From: Chersky-806 sp036502405
Lineage (GTDB): Bacteria; Actinomycetota; Acidimicrobiia; IMCC26256; JAENVU01
DNA: 21,600 nucleotides
Assembly (NCBI GenBank): GCA_036502405.1
Contig: DASXYP010000076.1
Span: 1 to 21,600 of the forward strand
Direction: 5' to 3'
Both the position numbers and the translations under genes were made by a program. The notes under the pieces are model-generated. The model was not told the origin of the DNA. It was given only the letters and a program-made list of their open reading frames with translations, and ran no database searches. Position 1 is the first letter of the stretch. Each line of letters begins with the position of its first letter. Below are positions 1-8,438 of this stretch, in pieces.

Positions 1-180
1 GAGGGCAACCGCCCGACCGGGAGACAGCGGCGCCCTCGGGCGGCCTGCTGAGGATCTCCCGAGGGCAACCGCCCGACCGGGAGACACCGGCGCCCTCGGG
101 CGGACTGCTGAGGATCTCCCGAGGGCAACCGCCTGACCCGGAGACACCGGCACCCTCGGGCGGCCTACTGAGGATCTCCC
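1..180. repeat. Tandem array, three 60-bp units, truncated by window start
   Basis: Three consecutive units of exactly 60 bp begin at 1, 61 and 121 and differ from one another at only a few positions. The array probably continues leftward, because the window opens at a unit boundary. Each unit ends in GGATCTCCC and holds competing inverted repeats: CCCGAGGGC (58-66) with GCCCTCGGG (92-100), CCGCCCGA (69-76) with TCGGGCGG (96-103), and TCTCCCG (55-61) with CGGGAGA (78-84). A fourth unit starts at 181 with GAGGGC and then diverges. There is no constant-repeat/variable-spacer pattern, so it is not CRISPR. No convincing ORF crosses it. Confidence 0.9.
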
Positions 181-188
181 GAGGGCGT

Positions 189-207
189 CGAGGTCCACAG
201 GACCTCG
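189..207. terminator. Perfect 8-bp hairpin with 3-nt loop
   Basis: CGAGGTCC (189-196), loop ACA, GGACCTCG (200-207). It stands just after the 60-bp array. There is no T-tract, so it would be an actinobacterial-type terminator or simply a structured repeat remnant. Confidence 0.4.
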
Positions 208-274
208 CGGACCGAGTCCCATCTCGTCGGGGCGAAGAAGCGCCGGAGCAAGGCGCGTCGGTACGCAGCGAAGC

Positions 275-451
275 ACCGCCGGAGGCCGCCTGACCATCGG
301 CGGTCCGGCAGTCGGCATCCGAAGCCAGCGAGAACCGCCGGAGGCCCCGACGCCATCGCGCTCCGGCGACCGCCTCCGGAGATCTCCGAGGCGCCGCCGG
401 AGGCCCCCGACGCGACGACGGCTTCGATGATGGGCCTCCGGAGCGGCTCGT
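275..451. repeat. Degenerate 59-bp tandem array, three units
   Basis: The core CCGCCGGAGGCC recurs at 276, 335 and 394, each 59 bp apart. The following bases (CCGAC or CTGAC, then CATCG or CGACG) are partly conserved. Unit 2 carries GATCTCC (381-387), the heptamer that also marks the 1-180 array. CTCCGGAG palindromes occur at 374-381 and 436-443. The array fills the gap up to the promoter of the acyl-CoA synthetase. A 63-codon frame on the minus strand here looks fortuitous. Confidence 0.65.
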
Positions 452-462
452 AGAAGAGTAGG

Positions 463-468
463 TAGCCT
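463..468 (+). promoter_or_regulatory. -10 box TAGCCT, leaderless start of acyl-CoA synthetase
   Basis: TAGCCT is followed by 7 nt and then the ATG at 476, so transcription would begin at or next to the start codon. The same hexamer at the same spacing precedes glpD (5167-5172), and TAGGGT precedes the rhodanese gene. There is no Shine-Dalgarno sequence. No good -35 box is visible. Confidence 0.55.
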
Positions 469-475
469 GCGACGG

Positions 476-2092
476 ATGTCGGATTGGAGCTTCGCCGCGG
501 TCTGGGACTCGATCGCCGAGGCCGCGCCCGAGCGCGACGCGGTGGTCTGCGGGCCGGTGCGGCGGACGTTCGGGGAGCTCGAGCAGCGCGCGTCGGGTCT
601 CGCGTCCTGGATGTGGGCCCAGGGTGTCCGGCCCGGCAGCAAGGTCGCGATCAACTTGGTGAACCGACCGGAGTACCTGGAGGCGTTCTACGCCGCCGGG
701 AAGCTCGGGGCGGTGCCGGTCAACGTCAACTACCGCTACGGCGCCGAGGAGATCGGCTACCTGCTCGACGACAGCGACGCGAAGATCGTGGTCACCGAGC
801 CCGCGTTCGCCAAGGAGACCCGCAAGGCCGCGCGGCGCCTCGGGCGGCGCATGGGTCGGAAGTTCGAGCCTCGGGTTCTCGAGATCGGCGCCGAGCTCGA
901 GGACGCGATCGCCGGCGCCGCGGGTGCCGACGGCGACGGCGAGTCCTGGCGCGACCGCCCGCCGAGCGGCGACGACCTGATGTTCCTGTACACGGGCGGC
1001 ACGACGGGGATGCCCAAGGGCGTGATGTGGCGCAACGACGACCTGTACGTCGCGCTCTGGCAGATGGGCCGACCGGGGACCGAGCCGCCCGATCCGCTCG
1101 CGGCGGTGCGCGCGGGCAAGCGCGCCGCGACCGCGCTCCCGGCCTGCCCGCTCATGCACGGCACCGGCCTGTTCATCACGCTCTCGACCCTGGCCGGCGG
1201 CGGGACCGTCGTGCTCATCGACCGGATGGGGCTCGACCCGGAGCTGATCTGGAGCGAGGTCGAGCGCAACGAGGTCCAGATCCTCACGATCGTCGGCGAC
1301 GTGTTCGCCCGTCCCCTGCTGGCCGCGCTGGAGGCCGAACCGGACCGCTGGGACCTGTCGAGCCTGCGGGCGATCACCTCGAGCGGGGTGACCTGGAGCC
1401 CCGAGGTGAAGCAGGCGCTCCTCGACCGGCTGAAGCAGGCGACGATGCTCGACTCGCTCGGCGCATCCGAAGGGCTGATGAGCCGGTCGGCCGCACGGGC
1501 CGGCGACGGCGAGATCGCGCCGGCGCGGTTCGCGATCAACGACCGGGTCAAGGTCGTCACCAAGGACGGGCGCGAGGTCGGGCGCGGCACCGACGAGGTC
1601 GGAATGGTCGCGGTCGGCGGACGCATCCCGCTCGGCTACTACAAGGACCCCGAGAAGACCGCGCAGACGTTCCGGCTCGTCGACGGGGTGCGGTACTCGA
1701 TCCCGGGGGACTACGCGACGGTCGACGCGGACGGCACGATCCGGCTGCTCGGGCGCGGCTCGGCGACCGTGAACACCGGCGGCGAGAAGGTGTACCCGGA
1801 GGAGATCGAGCTGACCCTGCGCAAGAACAAGGGGGTCTTCGACTGCGTCGTCGTCGGGGTTCCCGACGAGCGCTTCGGCGAGAGCGTCGTCGCGCTGGTG
1901 CAGGTCACCGACGGCTACTACACCGACGAGGCCGAGCTGCGCGCCTTCTGCAAGAGCCGCGGCCTCGCCGGCTACAAGATCCCGCGGCGCGTCCTGTTCG
2001 TCGACACCCTGCGCCGCGCGCCGAACGGCAAGGCCGACTACAAGCTGCTGCGCGAGATGGCCGCCGACCTCCTCACTGTGACCGGAGACTGA
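476..2092 (+). CDS. Acyl-CoA synthetase (AMP-binding, FadD family)
   Basis: ATP-dependent carboxylate-CoA ligase, 538 aa, the normal length for the family. It activates a fatty or steroid-side-chain-type acid through an acyl-adenylate. Visible motifs: P-loop YTGGTTGMPKGV (172-183), followed by MWR as in the mycobacterial FadD19/FadD17-like group; DSLGASEG (326-333, the usual Y/F-G-x-[ST]-E region); GDYATVD (411-417); the hinge region and VNTGGEKVYPEEIE (432-445); and the C-terminal catalytic lysine in NGKADY (K519). The start is fixed by the leaderless promoter just upstream and by the family's N-terminus. The next gene begins 6 nt after the stop. The resemblance to FadD19 is only at motif level, so the substrate is open; no steroid-catabolism genes are present in the window. 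Confidence 0.92.
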   Translation: MSDWSFAAVWDSIAEAAPERDAVVCGPVRRTFGELEQRASGLASWMWAQGVRPGSKVAINLVNRPEYLEAFYAAGKLGAVPVNVNYRYGAEEIGYLLDDSDAKIVVTEPAFAKETRKAARRLGRRMGRKFEPRVLEIGAELEDAIAGAAGADGDGESWRDRPPSGDDLMFLYTGGTTGMPKGVMWRNDDLYVALWQMGRPGTEPPDPLAAVRAGKRAATALPACPLMHGTGLFITLSTLAGGGTVVLIDRMGLDPELIWSEVERNEVQILTIVGDVFARPLLAALEAEPDRWDLSSLRAITSSGVTWSPEVKQALLDRLKQATMLDSLGASEGLMSRSAARAGDGEIAPARFAINDRVKVVTKDGREVGRGTDEVGMVAVGGRIPLGYYKDPEKTAQTFRLVDGVRYSIPGDYATVDADGTIRLLGRGSATVNTGGEKVYPEEIELTLRKNKGVFDCVVVGVPDERFGESVVALVQVTDGYYTDEAELRAFCKSRGLAGYKIPRRVLFVDTLRRAPNGKADYKLLREMAADLLTVTGD

Positions 2093-2098
2093 CTGACC

Positions 2099-3616
2099 GT
2101 GGCCGACCACTTCGTGATCGACGGATCGAACCTCGCCACCGAGGGGCGGACCGAGCCGAGCCTCGCGCAGCTCAAGGAGGCGGTCGCCGCCTTCCACGGC
2201 GAGCACCCGGGCGCGGTGGCGACCGTCGTGGTGGACGCGAGCTTCGAGCATCGCATCGACCCCTCCGAGCGCGCCGCGTTCGCGAAGACCGAGGCGGCGG
2301 GTGAGGTCGTCTCGCCGCCCGCCGGTGCGGTCGGGCGCGGTGACGGCTTCCTCCTGCAGATCGCGGACCGCACCGGCGGCACGGTGCTCTCCAACGACTC
2401 GTTCCAGGAGTTCCACGCCGAGTACGACTGGCTCTTCGAGCCCGGCCGCCTGATCGGCGCGAAGCCGGTGCCCGGCGTCGGCTGGATCTTCTCGCTCCGC
2501 CGGCCGGTGCGCGGGATCGTCAGCCGCAAGACGGTGCAGAAGGCCAAGCTGGAGGCGAAGGCCGACACCAAGGTCAAGAAGGCGATCGCGGAGGCCACCG
2601 CGAGCGCGCTGCAGCCGGACGCGCCGAAGCGGCGCCGCCGGCGCGGCGGGCGCGGCCGCAGCAGCAGCGGCACCACCGCGCCGGCGACCAGGGGGAACGA
2701 CAAGCCCGAGCCCGAGGCGGTGAACGAGCCCGCGGCCTTCCTGCGCTTCGTCATCGACCACCGCCTGGGCACCGAGGTCTCCGGCACGGTCGACGCGTTC
2801 GCGTCCCACGGCGCGTTCGTCAACGTCGACGGCGTGCGCTGCTACGTGCCGCTCAGTGCGATGGGGAACCCCCAGCCCAACCGCGCCCGCGACGTGCTCA
2901 CGAAGGACGAGACGCGGACGTTCGTGGTCCAGGCGGTCGACGCGCCGCGGCGCGGGATCGAGCTCGGCCTGCCCGGCTACGCGACCGTCGCGGGCGCGCC
3001 GAGCGAGGAGACGGTCGCCGCCGAGGTCGGACGGGGACGCGCCAGGTCCAAGGGCGGCGCCGGGGAGAAGGCGGCCCGCAAGCCGGCGGCGAAGAAGGCT
3101 GCCGCGAAGGCCACGAAGGGGCCGGCGGCGGCGCGGCCCGAGCTCGCCCCGGCCCCCCAACCGACCGAGCCGCCGCCGCGCAAGCGATCCCGCCGGGGTG
3201 CCACCGAGAGCCCTGCCGCGGAGCCGGTCGCCGCGGTGGCCCCGCCGGCCAAGCGGAGCCGGGGGACCAAGAAGAAGGCCGCCGAGCAGCCGGCGGCGAC
3301 GGCGGGGACGGCCAAGCAGCCGGCCCGGAAGCAGCCGGGCCGGAAGCAACAGCCAGCCACGTCGCGGACCGCCAAGAAGAAGCAGCCGGCGAAGCAGCTT
3401 CCGGCCCCCTCCACGGCTCCGGCGAAGAAGAAGGCGCCGGCCAGGAAGACCGGGGCGAAGCAGACCGCAGGGACCCCGGCCGCGGCGCCCGCCACCAAGG
3501 CCACGAAGGCAACCGCGAAGGCGGCGAAGGCCTCGGCGAAGACCGCCTCCAAGAAGGCCAAGGCGACCGCGAGCCCGGCGCCCGCGACGTCGAAGGCGGC
3601 CCGGCGCCGGCGCTGA
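2099..3616 (+). CDS. NYN-domain ribonuclease-like protein with S1 domain and Lys/Ala-rich tail
   Basis: 505 aa with a GTG start 6 nt after the acyl-CoA synthetase, so probably cotranscribed. Residues ~3-135 resemble the NYN/Zc3h12a-type PIN-like nuclease fold: IDGSN (7-11), VVVD (43-46), RGDG (80-83) and LSND (97-100) supply the acidic residues D8, D46, D82 and D100 expected for metal binding. Residues ~150-200 are basic (KRRRRRGGRGR). Residues ~226-295 look like an S1/OB RNA-binding domain (GTEVSGTVDAFASHGAFVNVDG). Residues ~310-505 are a low-complexity Lys/Ala/Pro tail with KKAAAK-type repeats, like histone H1 or bacterial H1-like proteins. Inference: an RNA-processing or RNA-decay protein bound to nucleic acid. 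The substrate is unknown, and the link to the upstream synthetase may be only positional. Confidence 0.85.
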   Translation: MADHFVIDGSNLATEGRTEPSLAQLKEAVAAFHGEHPGAVATVVVDASFEHRIDPSERAAFAKTEAAGEVVSPPAGAVGRGDGFLLQIADRTGGTVLSNDSFQEFHAEYDWLFEPGRLIGAKPVPGVGWIFSLRRPVRGIVSRKTVQKAKLEAKADTKVKKAIAEATASALQPDAPKRRRRRGGRGRSSSGTTAPATRGNDKPEPEAVNEPAAFLRFVIDHRLGTEVSGTVDAFASHGAFVNVDGVRCYVPLSAMGNPQPNRARDVLTKDETRTFVVQAVDAPRRGIELGLPGYATVAGAPSEETVAAEVGRGRARSKGGAGEKAARKPAAKKAAAKATKGPAAARPELAPAPQPTEPPPRKRSRRGATESPAAEPVAAVAPPAKRSRGTKKKAAEQPAATAGTAKQPARKQPGRKQQPATSRTAKKKQPAKQLPAPSTAPAKKKAPARKTGAKQTAGTPAAAPATKATKATAKAAKASAKTASKKAKATASPAPATSKAARRRR

Positions 3617-3624
3617 CCCGGCGG

Positions 3625-3647
3625 GCGGTGGGCGCCGGACCCACCGC
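3625..3647 (+). terminator. 8-bp GC hairpin after the NYN/S1 gene
   Basis: GCGGTGGG (3625-3632), 7-nt loop, CCCACCGC (3640-3647). It lies 8 nt after the stop codon, and its right arm directly touches the next gene's -10 box. There is no T-tract. Confidence 0.5.
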
Positions 3648-3653
3648 TAGGGT
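3648..3653 (+). promoter_or_regulatory. -10 box TAGGGT, leaderless start of rhodanese gene
   Basis: TAGGGT, 6 nt, then GTG at 3660. It follows the 3625-3647 hairpin without a gap. Its -35 region would fall inside that hairpin. Confidence 0.5.
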
Positions 3654-3659
3654 GGCGCG

Positions 3660-4007
3660 GTGAGCACCTTCAAGCCGCGTGCCGTCCCGTCGATCACCGT
3701 CAACGACCTCGACGCGCTGAAGGCGCCGATCCTCCTGGATGTACGCGAACCGGACGAATGGGAAGCGGGCCACGCGCCCGACGCGTGGTTCTGGCCCCTC
3801 GCCCGCCTCGACCAGGTGCGCGCCGAGCTGCCGTTGGGGCCCAAGATCGTGTGCATCTGCCGCTCCGGCGCGCGCTCGGCCAAGGCGACCGAGCTGCTGC
3901 GGTCGTGGGGTCTCGACGCGGTGAACCTCGAGGGTGGGATGCAGGCCTGGGCGGCCGACGGTCGCCCGGTCGAGCGCGACGACGGGTCACCCGGCACCGT
4001 CATCTGA
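3660..4007 (+). CDS. Single-domain rhodanese-like sulfurtransferase
   Basis: 115 aa, the length of one rhodanese domain. It carries LLDVREPDEWEAGHAP (25-40), the classic N-terminal rhodanese signature, and the active-site loop CRSGARS with the nucleophilic cysteine C67 and closing R72. LEGGMQAW (94-101) is the usual C-terminal motif. Such proteins carry sulfane sulfur (persulfide) for thiosulfate or polysulfide chemistry or sulfur delivery. No signal peptide, so cytoplasmic. The GTG start is supported by the -10 box 6 nt upstream. It appears to be monocistronic; no sulfur-metabolism genes are adjacent. Confidence 0.92.
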   Translation: MSTFKPRAVPSITVNDLDALKAPILLDVREPDEWEAGHAPDAWFWPLARLDQVRAELPLGPKIVCICRSGARSAKATELLRSWGLDAVNLEGGMQAWAADGRPVERDDGSPGTVI

Positions 4008-4114
4008 CGCGCGGCACCGCTCTCCGGCGCGGTCACGCGCGCGCGTGGCGCGCGATCGTCGGATGGCACGACTTACCTAAAGCATCCGCATCACTGCATC
4101 GACGTCCGGCACGA

Positions 4115-4133
4115 CATGAACCGGACATTCATG
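4115..4133. promoter_or_regulatory. Operator-like palindrome CATGAA-N7-TTCATG
   Basis: Perfect 6-bp arms (4115-4120 and 4128-4133) separated by 7 bp in the A/T-richer part of the gap, about 130 bp upstream of the PKD gene. The geometry (6-7-6) is typical of a dimeric winged-helix repressor site and resembles the CATGGA-N7-TCCATG core found at the MarR promoter (14091-14109). Which protein binds it is not known. Confidence 0.35.
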
Positions 4134-4182
4134 CATACACTCCTCGGCGAGCGTCGGGGTGGCGGGTTTGTGCGGGGCGTCG

Positions 4183-4232
4183 GACCGAAAGGTCTCACCA
4201 CGGAAGGTACTGATCCAAGGATGGAACCTCCG
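4183..4232 (+). other. Potentially structured 5' leader RNA
   Basis: Two adjacent foldable elements. The first is GACC (4183-4186), GAAA tetraloop, GGTC (4191-4194). The second pairs CGGAAGGT (4201-4208) with ACCTCCG (4226-4232), with one bulged A, and encloses ATCC-AA-GGAT (4213-4222). The second element overlaps the start of the short ORF at 4221. I do not recognise a known riboswitch; chance folding of GC-rich DNA is possible. Confidence 0.25.
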
Positions 4233-4268
4233 TTCTCCAAGCCCGTCACCCCGCGCTCGTTCTCGTGA
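4221..4268 (+). CDS. Possible 15-residue leader peptide (MEPPFSKPVTPRSFS)
   Basis: ATG at 4221, 15 codons, stop TGA at 4266-4268. The stop overlaps the GTG start of the PKD gene at 4265 as GTGA, the usual arrangement for translational coupling. GGAAGG (4202-4207) could serve as a distant ribosome site but is sequestered in the predicted stem. Four of the 15 residues are proline. The ORF is too short for codon evidence, so coincidence cannot be excluded. Confidence 0.25.
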   Translation: MEPPFSKPVTPRSFS

Positions 4269-5131
4269 CGCGCAGCACCCGAACCGCCGTGCGCGTCGCA
4301 CTCCTGATCGCGGTGCTCGGCGCCGCGACCCTCGCGTCACCCTCGTTCGCGCACGCGGCAACGAGCGCGACCGCGTCGACCGATCCGACCGGCGCGCACG
4401 TGCAGCTGTCGCGACGCGGCGTGTGGGTCGAAGTCCGCGCGCCGGCTGACGGAAGTGCCGGGAGCGGCGGCGCGGGCACGACGGGTTGCGTGCGGCGGTG
4501 GGTGCCGACGAAGTTCCCGTACCACCTCAACCCGGGCAAGGTCGATCCCGACATCCACACCACGCCGATGCCACCGCAGCCCGGACCCGAGTACGTCGCG
4601 TACTACGTGTACTGCGGCACGACGTACCTCGACAGCGTCTGGCTGGCGCCGAGCGCGTTCGCACCGCAGGCCGGCGCGGTCGACGTGCGCGCGATCGCCG
4701 AACAGGTTGCGCGCGACCTGCCGTACCCGGCTGCGTCGATCCATGCGAGCCCCGACGGCCGCGGCCTCACCGGCCTGGAGTCATGGTTCTGGGTCAGCGG
4801 CTACGCCGGGCCGATCGACGACGTGGTCGACCAGTTCGGGTTGCAGGTCGAGGTCGTCGCGACGCCGACGGCCGTGCAGTGGGACTTCGGTGACGGGAGC
4901 CCCGCGCAGTCGGGCACCCTCGGCGTCGCCGCACCGGCCCGGTCGGACGTCGTGCACACCTACGAGCGGCGCAGCCGCGGTGGGGCGACGAGCGTGCGGG
5001 CCACGGTGCGGCTGGACGTCCGCTACCGGGTCGACGGCGGGGCGTGGCAGGCCCTCGACCCCGTCTTCCGGACCGCGGCGCGCGGCTACCCGGTCGCCGA
5101 GTCGCGTGCCGCGCTCGTGACCCCGCGCTGA
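4265..5131 (+). CDS. Secreted PKD-domain protein, function unknown
   Basis: 288 aa. The N-terminus is a Sec signal peptide: basic MTRSTRTAVR, a hydrophobic core (11-22), and a probable cleavage after AHA (~31). Residues ~195-265 form a PKD-like beta domain with the hallmark WDFGDG (206-211) and HTY (231-233). Two cysteines, C75 and C117, could form a disulfide outside the cell. The middle part (75-190) is Pro/Tyr-rich and I do not recognise it. PKD domains usually mediate extracellular protein or carbohydrate contacts. No LPXTG anchor or C-terminal membrane segment is visible, so it is probably released or wall-associated. There is no Shine-Dalgarno site before the GTG; the start is chosen because the signal peptide begins there. 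Confidence 0.75.
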   Translation: MTRSTRTAVRVALLIAVLGAATLASPSFAHAATSATASTDPTGAHVQLSRRGVWVEVRAPADGSAGSGGAGTTGCVRRWVPTKFPYHLNPGKVDPDIHTTPMPPQPGPEYVAYYVYCGTTYLDSVWLAPSAFAPQAGAVDVRAIAEQVARDLPYPAASIHASPDGRGLTGLESWFWVSGYAGPIDDVVDQFGLQVEVVATPTAVQWDFGDGSPAQSGTLGVAAPARSDVVHTYERRSRGGATSVRATVRLDVRYRVDGGAWQALDPVFRTAARGYPVAESRAALVTPR

Positions 5132-5133
5132 TC

Positions 5134-5166
5134 CCTCGGGCCGGAAGCGGCGCAGGGGTCCCGAGG
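5134..5166 (+). terminator. 7-bp hairpin between the PKD gene and glpD
   Basis: CCTCGGG (5134-5140) and CCCGAGG (5160-5166), 19-nt loop, starting 2 nt after the PKD stop. The right arm abuts the glpD -10 box exactly, as at the rhodanese gene. It could be a terminator or a glpD operator. Confidence 0.4.
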
Positions 5167-5172
5167 TAGCCT
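5167..5172 (+). promoter_or_regulatory. -10 box TAGCCT, leaderless start of glpD
   Basis: TAGCCT, 7 nt, ATG at 5180. Box and spacing are identical to those of the acyl-CoA synthetase gene (463-476). Drives the glpD/AGPS-like/kinase operon. Confidence 0.55.
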
Positions 5173-5179
5173 GAACCGC

Positions 5180-6831
<1,652 letters not shown>

Positions 6832-6835
<4 letters not shown>

Positions 6836-8331
6836 CCCACTCGGGCGCACCCACGCCCCCGATCGCGCTCGAGACGCCGGCCGCGGCCGTCCGCGACCGT
6901 TTGACCGCGCGCCGGGTCGAGCTGGACGACGCGCTCCTGCGCCGGCTGGGCGACGCGTGCGCGACGGTGCTCGTGGACCCGGAGACCGTCGTCGAGTCCA
7001 GCCGCGACTGGTGGCCGCTCACCACGGTGTGGTCCCTCGAAGGCCAGATCGCCGCGCGCGCCGCGGCGGTCGCCCGACCGACGAGCACCGCCGAGATCGC
7101 GGCGGTGCTGCGGCTGTGCAACGACGCGCGGATCCCGGTGACCACCGCGGCCGGCCGCAGCGGCGTGTGCGGCGCGAGCGTGCCGCTCCACGGCGGCGTC
7201 CTGCTCGATCTCACCGCGATCAGCGGCATCGTCGGCGTCGACTCGGAGTCGATGGTGCTCGACGTGCTGCCCGGGACGTTCGGCACCTGGCTCGAGGACA
7301 CGTTGCGGGCCGACCACGGGGCGACGCTCGGACACTGGCCCCAGTCGATCGACCTGTCGACCGTCGGCGGCTGGCTCGCGTGCCGCGGCGCGGGGCAGAT
7401 GAGCACGCGCTACGGGAAGATCGAGGACATGGTCGTCGGGCTCGACGTCGTGCTGGCCGACGGGCGCGAGATCCACACCGGCGGTTGGCCGCGCGCCGCG
7501 GTCGGCCCGGACCTGACCCAGGTGTTCGTGGGGTCCGAGGGGACGCTCGGCGTCATCACCGGGGCGCGGCTGCGCCTCCACCCGGCACCACCGGCCGAGC
7601 AACGCGCCGCGTACGCGTTCGGCAGCTTCGCGGACGGGCTCGACGCGTGCCGGCGCATCCTCCACCGCGGCGCGACCCCCGCCGTCATCCGCCTGTACGA
7701 CGCGATCGAGGGCGACCGCTCGTTCCAGACCGGCCCGGACCGCCACGTCCTGCTGGTGATGGACGAGGGCGACCCGGCCATCGTGGCCACGATGATGGGC
7801 GTCGCGGCGGAGGAGTGCGCGAGCGCCGAGCCGCTCGACGCCGAGCTCGTCGGGCACTGGCTCGACAAGCGCAACGACGTCAGCGCGCTCGAGGCATTGA
7901 TCCGGCGCGACTACATCGTCGACACGATGGAGATCTCCGCGCCGTGGGCCCGGTGCGCGCCGATCTACGAGGCCGCGACCGCGGCGATCAAGGCCGTGCC
8001 CGGCGCGCTGGTCGCGAGCGCGCACCAGAGTCACAGCTACCCCGACGGTGCGTGCCTGTACTTCACGTTCGCGGGGCAGCCGCCCGCGGGCGAGAAGGAC
8101 GCGTTCTACCGGGCCGCGTGGGAGGCGGGCACGCGCGCGGTGCTGGCCCACGGCGGCGCGCTGAGCCACCACCACGGCGTCGGCCTCAACCGGTCGCGAT
8201 TCGTGCGCGACGCGCTCGGCGACGCCTTCGAGGTGCTCGCGGCGGTGAAGCAGGCACTCGACCCGAACGGCATCCTCAACCCGGGCAAGCTCGGCCTCCC
8301 CGACCCCTGGGGCGACCCCACCTGGCCATGA
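6832..8331 (+). CDS. Alkyldihydroxyacetonephosphate synthase-like FAD-binding oxidase
   Basis: 499 aa. The TTG start at 6832 overlaps the glpD stop (TTGA), and no other start fits the family N-terminus. PCMH-type FAD domain: ARPTSTAEIAAVLR (81-94), TTAAGRSGVCGASVP (104-118), and HWPQSIDLSTVGGWLACRGA (168-187) with YGKIEDMVVG (194-203). The C-terminal half carries GACLYFTFAG (406-415) and SHHHGVGLNR (445-454). The histidine triad H446-H448 and Y410 match catalytic positions described for animal AGPS rather than the EHGIG of glycolate/D-lactate oxidases. AGPS swaps the acyl chain of acyl-DHAP for a fatty alcohol to start ether-lipid synthesis. The placement between a DHAP-producing enzyme and a glycerol kinase-like protein fits a three-carbon phosphate substrate, but the true reaction is not shown. 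I recall a similar glpD/AGPS-like neighbourhood in mycobacteria (Rv2249c-Rv2251), unverified here. Confidence 0.85.
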
Positions 8332-8438
8332 GTGCCCGGGTCGAGAGCGCAGCGGATCGGTCTCCGACTCGTCGCCGTTCGACGAGCGGAGCGTGGCCCG
8401 AGCGGCCTGGGCCGAAGGACCGAGAGCGGAAGCGATGA
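8328..8438 (+). CDS. 36-codon basic ORF bridging two operon genes by ATGA overlaps
   Basis: ATG at 8328 overlaps the stop of the AGPS-like gene (ATGA), and the TGA at 8436-8438 overlaps the ATG of the kinase gene (ATGA again). The peptide would have 36 residues, 9 of them Arg, many Ser/Pro, and no recognisable domain or membrane segment. The double overlap could keep ribosomes coupled across the 103-bp gap, whatever the peptide does. No Shine-Dalgarno site precedes it. Expression is unproven. Confidence 0.35.
   Translation: MSARVESAADRSPTRRRSTSGAWPERPGPKDRERKR
8368..8386 (+). other. 7-bp hairpin in the gap before the kinase gene
   Basis: CTCGTCG (8368-8374), 5-nt loop, CGACGAG (8380-8386), inside the short ORF. 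It may tune expression of the kinase relative to upstream genes or be a processing site. No T-tract. Confidence 0.3.

Larger units (their letters stand above)
4008..4264 (+). other. Intergenic region and probable leader of the PKD-domain gene
   Basis: 257 bp with no long gene. It contains a 14-bp perfect palindrome CACGCGCGCGCGTG (4034-4047), then a stretch clearly richer in A/T than its surroundings (about 4070-4140), which is the likely promoter zone. GTCCGG (4104-4109) and CCGGAC (4121-4126) form another inverted pair. The foldable segment and short ORF downstream are listed separately. No tRNA and no riboswitch class that I recognise. Confidence 0.5.

Noticed and set aside
1..180. CRISPR array
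   Set aside because: The whole 60-bp unit is repeated nearly unchanged; there are no variable spacers between constant repeats and no cas genes.
165..356. 63-aa minus-strand ORF
   Set aside because: Lies across the repeat arrays, has an Arg-rich composition and no ribosome site or homology that I can see.
484..2304. 606-codon frame overlapping the acyl-CoA synthetase
   Set aside because: Arg/Ala-rich translation with no motif, produced by GC-rich third positions of the real gene in another frame. The same holds for long frames opposite glpD, the AGPS-like gene, the kinase, the CFA synthase, the sigma gene and the hydrolase.
4034..4047. Palindrome CACGCGCGCGCGTG as an operator
   Set aside because: A simple alternating CG run can arise easily in DNA of this composition; nothing else supports binding.
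4141..4264. c-di-AMP (ydaO) or c-di-GMP riboswitch upstream of the secreted PKD protein
   Set aside because: The position would suit, but the conserved core sequences of these classes are not present; only generic hairpins are.
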